This document shows positions 61,537-64,000 of a DNA stretch of 64,000 nt, in pieces. The notes below the pieces were generated by a model. It saw only the letters and a program-made list of their open reading frames with translations. It ran no database searches and had not been told where the DNA came from. The first letter of the stretch is position 1. Every line of letters begins with the position of its first letter. The DNA is from Marinomonas ostreistagni (GTDB lineage: Bacteria > Pseudomonadota > Gammaproteobacteria > Pseudomonadales > Marinomonadaceae): positions 49,681 to 113,680 of the forward strand of contig NZ_JAFEKF010000006.1 of the NCBI RefSeq assembly GCF_016888445.1. The letters run 5' to 3'. The translations under genes and the position numbers were made by a program.

Positions 61537-62808
61537 CTATACAGAGCTACCTAACACAAGCTGTGCTAGAGCCACAGATGCGACATAACCGATGGCATAG
61601 ACAATTAGTAAAACAGCACTGTAACGTGCGTAAGAGCCAAATGTGAGCCCCTCTACCTTGCTCATGGCAACGATACCGGCCGCCGAGCCAATTACTAATA
61701 ACGAGCCGCCCACACCAACGGCATAAGTGAGTCCAAGCCACTCGGCTTCTGTCATCACAATCCCCGCTTTTAACAGCGCGGCAGTCAGCGGTACGTTATC
61801 GATTACCGAAGATAAAACGCCCATTAGGAAGTTAGCCATCGAAGGTGGTAAGACTTCGTACATACGTACGATCGAATCCAACACCTCAATTTCTTTCAGC
61901 ATGCCAACGAGTAATAAGATGCCTAAGAAAAACAGCAAGGTTTCAAACTCGATGACCCGAATGTATTCCATGATGGACTGCTCTTCCTCTTCATCATCAT
62001 TGAAGAAGCGCGCGATTAAAAACATTGTCGCCATACCCATCAAAAACATTAACACCGGCGGAATACCGAACAGCACATTCGCAACGATAGTACTAATAAT
62101 GGTACTTAAAAAAGCCACCGCAATTAGAATATCGACGGTGCGTACTTCACTTTTCTTGATGTTGATGTCTACCGTATCAGACATACCACGGCTCAATAGA
62201 ACCGCCAACATCATTACCGCGATAAACGACGGCAGCGACAACATCAATAAATCTAAAATATCGACCTTACCGTCCAAGAAAATCATCAGCGTAGTGACAT
62301 CACCCGTGATTAAAGAAACACCGCCAGAGTTGACAGCAAAGACCACCAGCGTGGCAAAGCGGATGGTTTTCTTGGTCGATAAGTTAAGCGATAAGATCAG
62401 CGTGACAGACACAAGTGTGGCAGTGATATTGTCCGCCAAGGAAGAGAACACAAAGCAAAAGATAGCCGTCAAAAATAACAGCGAGCGCTCAGTGATATGT
62501 TTAGGCATAAACAAATGAATCACATTTTCTATCATGCCCTTTTTATTGAGGTAAGCCACGAACGTCATCGCAGCCACGAGGAATAACCAAAGACTGGCAA
62601 TCTCCCCCACATTTTCTTCAAAGCCGCGCGCAATCGCCTCCGACTCCTCAGACGAACCACTATGAAACACGTACAATAAAAACCATGAAAAAGTTCCCAG
62701 GAACAACGTCACCTTGGCTTTATTAACGTGAATCACGTCCTCTAAAACAACCCCAAGCAAAGCGATCACCGCTAAACTTATGAGCACAACTTGCAGTATT
62801 TCTGGCAT
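61537..62808 (-). CDS. nhaD: NhaD-type Na+/H+ antiporter
   Basis: A 423-aa inner-membrane antiporter of the ArsB/NhaD (ion transporter) superfamily with about eleven or twelve hydrophobic segments. Motifs: SSLADNITATLVSVTLILSL and the C-terminal SSVIDNVPLTAALLKAGI (paired D-N pairs of the re-entrant loops). It exchanges Na+/Li+ for H+ and is common in marine and alkaliphilic bacteria. Converges with the mrp operon across a shared terminator, giving two unrelated Na+/H+ antiporters side by side. Confidence 0.93.
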   Translation of the reverse strand: MPEILQVVLISLAVIALLGVVLEDVIHVNKAKVTLFLGTFSWFLLYVFHSGSSEESEAIARGFEENVGEIASLWLFLVAAMTFVAYLNKKGMIENVIHLFMPKHITERSLLFLTAIFCFVFSSLADNITATLVSVTLILSLNLSTKKTIRFATLVVFAVNSGGVSLITGDVTTLMIFLDGKVDILDLLMLSLPSFIAVMMLAVLLSRGMSDTVDINIKKSEVRTVDILIAVAFLSTIISTIVANVLFGIPPVLMFLMGMATMFLIARFFNDDEEEEQSIMEYIRVIEFETLLFFLGILLLVGMLKEIEVLDSIVRMYEVLPPSMANFLMGVLSSVIDNVPLTAALLKAGIVMTEAEWLGLTYAVGVGGSLLVIGSAAGIVAMSKVEGLTFGSYARYSAVLLIVYAIGYVASVALAQLVLGSSV

Positions 62809-63053
62809 AACCAGCCCCTCGATTGGTAAATGTAAAAGCTAAAAATCTGATAGCAGAATTTTATACCTCTTTACACAGAGGGCATACCAACCGAGTCAGT
62901 GTTTTTGAAATTTAATTACATAAACACTATTCACTGGTTTAATAATGATCACCACAGTGGCGCAAATGCTAAAACTCAAGTCGCTTAATTACAAATGAGA
63001 GATATTTCACTTACTTAAGCTACATAAGCTTATCAATTTGGTAAGTACCAGTA

Positions 63054-63320
63054 CTACTGCTGATAACCGCCCTCATTGTTTTGCTGTTGGCGTGGCACTT
63101 TCACTGACCAAAGGTCCACCAGCAAACGTCCTGTAGAGCCGATCAACATGAGAAACGAGCCTCCAATAAACAACGCGATACGGGCCGCCTTGTATTCCTC
63201 CAGCATAGGTAAAAACAACAGTGAGCCACACAGAAACATGATGTTACCGATCAGTCCCAGCGATAAATGAATCCACCCATACTTGTTCACGATTAACTTT
63301 AATGTTGCCTTAAAACCCAT
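63054..63320 (-). CDS. YrhK-domain small membrane protein
   Basis: An 88-aa membrane protein with two or three hydrophobic segments (IHLSLGLIGNIMFLCGSLLFLP, AARIALFIGGSFLMLIGSTGRLLVD) and a Gln/Asn-rich tail. The GNIMFLCGSLLF stretch resembles YrhK domains. Function unknown. GGAGG lies 5 bases before the ATG at 63320. Confidence 0.8.
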   Translation of the reverse strand: MGFKATLKLIVNKYGWIHLSLGLIGNIMFLCGSLLFLPMLEEYKAARIALFIGGSFLMLIGSTGRLLVDLWSVKVPRQQQNNEGGYQQ

Positions 63321-63473
63321 CACGCCCTCCTTCGCATTGCGGTTACTTCAAACAGCTATTAAGGCTAACGAACTTAAGGCAAATCACCAGCGCCCAGTTG
63401 TAACAATCAAACTGATTACATGATTGCTACAACAAAGGCCTAACAACGCAGGGATTATGAGCAGGAAGCTTTA

Positions 63474-63567
63474 TACGAAGGGAGTCTTGTCCGTGACAGG
63501 CGGCGCTAGCCGCCTTGTTTAAGCCAAGCAAGCGTTGCTTGCGATCGCGCGTGGAACGCCCTCGTAC
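63474..63567. repeat. 94-bp repeat, copy A
   Basis: From TACGAAGGG to CCCTCGTAC, with the same 94-bp layout as copy B 139 bp to the right and no indels between them. Inside are the palindromes GGCGGCGCTAGCCGCC and AGCAAGCGTTGCTTGC, and GCGATCGCGC; the ends TACGAAGGG and CCCTCGTAC are themselves complementary with one bulge, so the unit can fold into one large hairpin. Confidence 0.9.
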
Positions 63568-63612
63568 AGGACCCGAAGGCTAGAAGGAAACTTTCGTTTA
63601 GGAAGAACTCTG

Positions 63613-63706
63613 TACGAAGGGGCTATTGCCCGTGACTGGCGGCGCTAGCCGCCTTGTTTAAGCCCAGCAAGCGTTGCTTGCGATCGCGCGTGAAACGCCC
63701 TCGTAC
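63613..63706. repeat. 94-bp repeat, copy B
   Basis: Second copy, about eight substitutions from copy A, mostly in the first 30 bp. The palindromic cores (GGCGGCGCTAGCCGCC, GCAAGCGTTGCTTGC, GCGATCGC) are unchanged while loop positions vary, suggesting that the structure is kept. Confidence 0.9.
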
Positions 63707-63727
63707 AAGAAAAGAAACTTTCATCGA

Positions 63728-63808
63728 GGCGTCATAACCCTTTTGCAGCGCCCATTTCATATTGGCGCGTGGTGCCGATATGTGGCGCGCAAAAGGCGTT
63801 ATGACGCC
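63728..63808. repeat. Long inverted repeat (19/20 bp arms)
   Basis: GGCGTCATAACCCTTTTGC (63728-63746) pairs with GCAAAAGGCGTTATGACGCC (63789-63808) with a single bulge; the 42-bp centre contains further GGCGCG repeats. An 81-bp cruciform or hairpin is possible. Confidence 0.85.
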
Positions 63809-63853
63809 GACTTTTACTGATAGACGGTATCGCGGCCTATTTTCGCCAGACGT

Positions 63854-63886
63854 AAAAAAGCCCTGACCGCATCAGCGATCAGGGCT
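63854..63886 (-). terminator. Terminator of the rRNA operon
   Basis: On the minus strand AGCCCTGATCGC and GCGGTCAGGGCT form a long stem followed by six T (63859-63854). It lies 14 bp after the 5S 3' end. Confidence 0.92.
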
Positions 63887-63899
63887 TCTTAATTAAAAG

Positions 63900-64000
63900 C
63901 TTGACGACGACCTACTCTCACATGGGATCTCCCACACTACCATCGGCGATGGCGCCTTTCACTTCTGAGTTCGGGATGGGATCAGGTGGTTCAACGCCTC
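63900..64000 (-). rRNA. rrf: 5S ribosomal RNA, 5' part beyond window edge
   Basis: The minus strand reads ACCACCTGATCCCATCCCGA, ACTCAGAAGTGAAAGGCGCC, ATCGCCGATGGTAGTGTGGG and GAGAGTAGG, the conserved arms of 5S rRNA. About the first 20 nt lie outside the window. It is the distal gene of an rRNA operon that extends to the right. Confidence 0.95.

Larger units (their letters stand above)
63324..63899. other. Gene-free, repeat-rich spacer beside the rRNA operon
   Basis: No protein gene is visible. Left part (63324-63470) has nothing distinctive. Two 94-bp direct repeats follow, then a large inverted repeat, then the 5S terminator. All elements lie within the last 430 bp before the rRNA operon. 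Confidence 0.7.

Overview
The window is a chromosomal segment of a free-living, motile, probably marine gammaproteobacterium. Several gene orders match the Pseudomonadales/Oceanospirillales pattern as I know it: dsbC-hom-thrC, rpsP-rimM-trmD-rplS, ffh beside ypjD-corB, grpE-dnaK-dnaJ beside recN and fur, and fur/bamE/rnfH/ratA/smpB/ssrA. A six-gene Mrp Na+/H+ antiporter operon with a fused A/B subunit, an NhaD-type antiporter, a sodium:solute symporter and Vibrio-like FlgP/FlgT flagellar proteins fit a salty habitat. The genus cannot be fixed from sequence reading alone.

Layout: 1-0.7 kb, the N-terminal part of a membrane diguanylate cyclase cut by the window edge. 0.7-5 kb, hom-thrC-rsmE and dsbC on the minus strand. 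5-9 kb, the minus-strand ribosomal/tRNA-modification operon rpsP-rimM-trmD-rplS and ffh, with ypjD and corB divergent. 11-18 kb, housekeeping genes (Nudix, NIF3-like, DUF72, greB, mscS, DUF2489, an inositol-phosphatase family gene, an esterase, glycerate kinase). 18-22 kb, a seven-gene plus-strand run: small lipoprotein, flgP, flgT, a ZapB-like coiled coil, an outer-membrane barrel, a small membrane protein and a ProQ/FinO-domain RNA chaperone with an extra coiled coil, followed by tRNA-Tyr. 22-24 kb, an octanucleotide satellite (20 copies of GCGTTAGA) and a minus-strand array of 11 tRNA genes that looks internally duplicated.

24-37 kb holds a polysaccharide deacetylase, nudC, ppnN, a peroxiredoxin, a chemoreceptor with a divergent MocR-type regulator, PilZ and DUF501 genes, a LysR regulator, an apparently unannotated structured small RNA, a long-form GAPDH and udk. 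37-47 kb is the protein-quality and DNA-repair block: dnaJ, dnaK and grpE (with two good sigma-32 promoters), recN (with a LexA box), fur, bamE, rnfH, ratA, an NSS transporter, smpB and tmRNA.

The most distinctive accessory feature is a 1.8-kb relic integrative element at the 3' end of ssrA (47.5-49.4 kb). It is bounded by 66-67-bp direct repeats of the tmRNA tail plus its terminator. It carries mazEF with a perfect palindromic operator, the last ~56 codons of a tyrosine recombinase, and an AT-rich DUF2971 gene. After it come an AaeXAB-like efflux operon, a Yip1-family membrane protein, a soluble CZB-domain chemoreceptor, the mrp operon, nhaD, and a repeat-rich stretch next to the 3' end of a ribosomal RNA operon (5S rRNA on the minus strand at the right edge).
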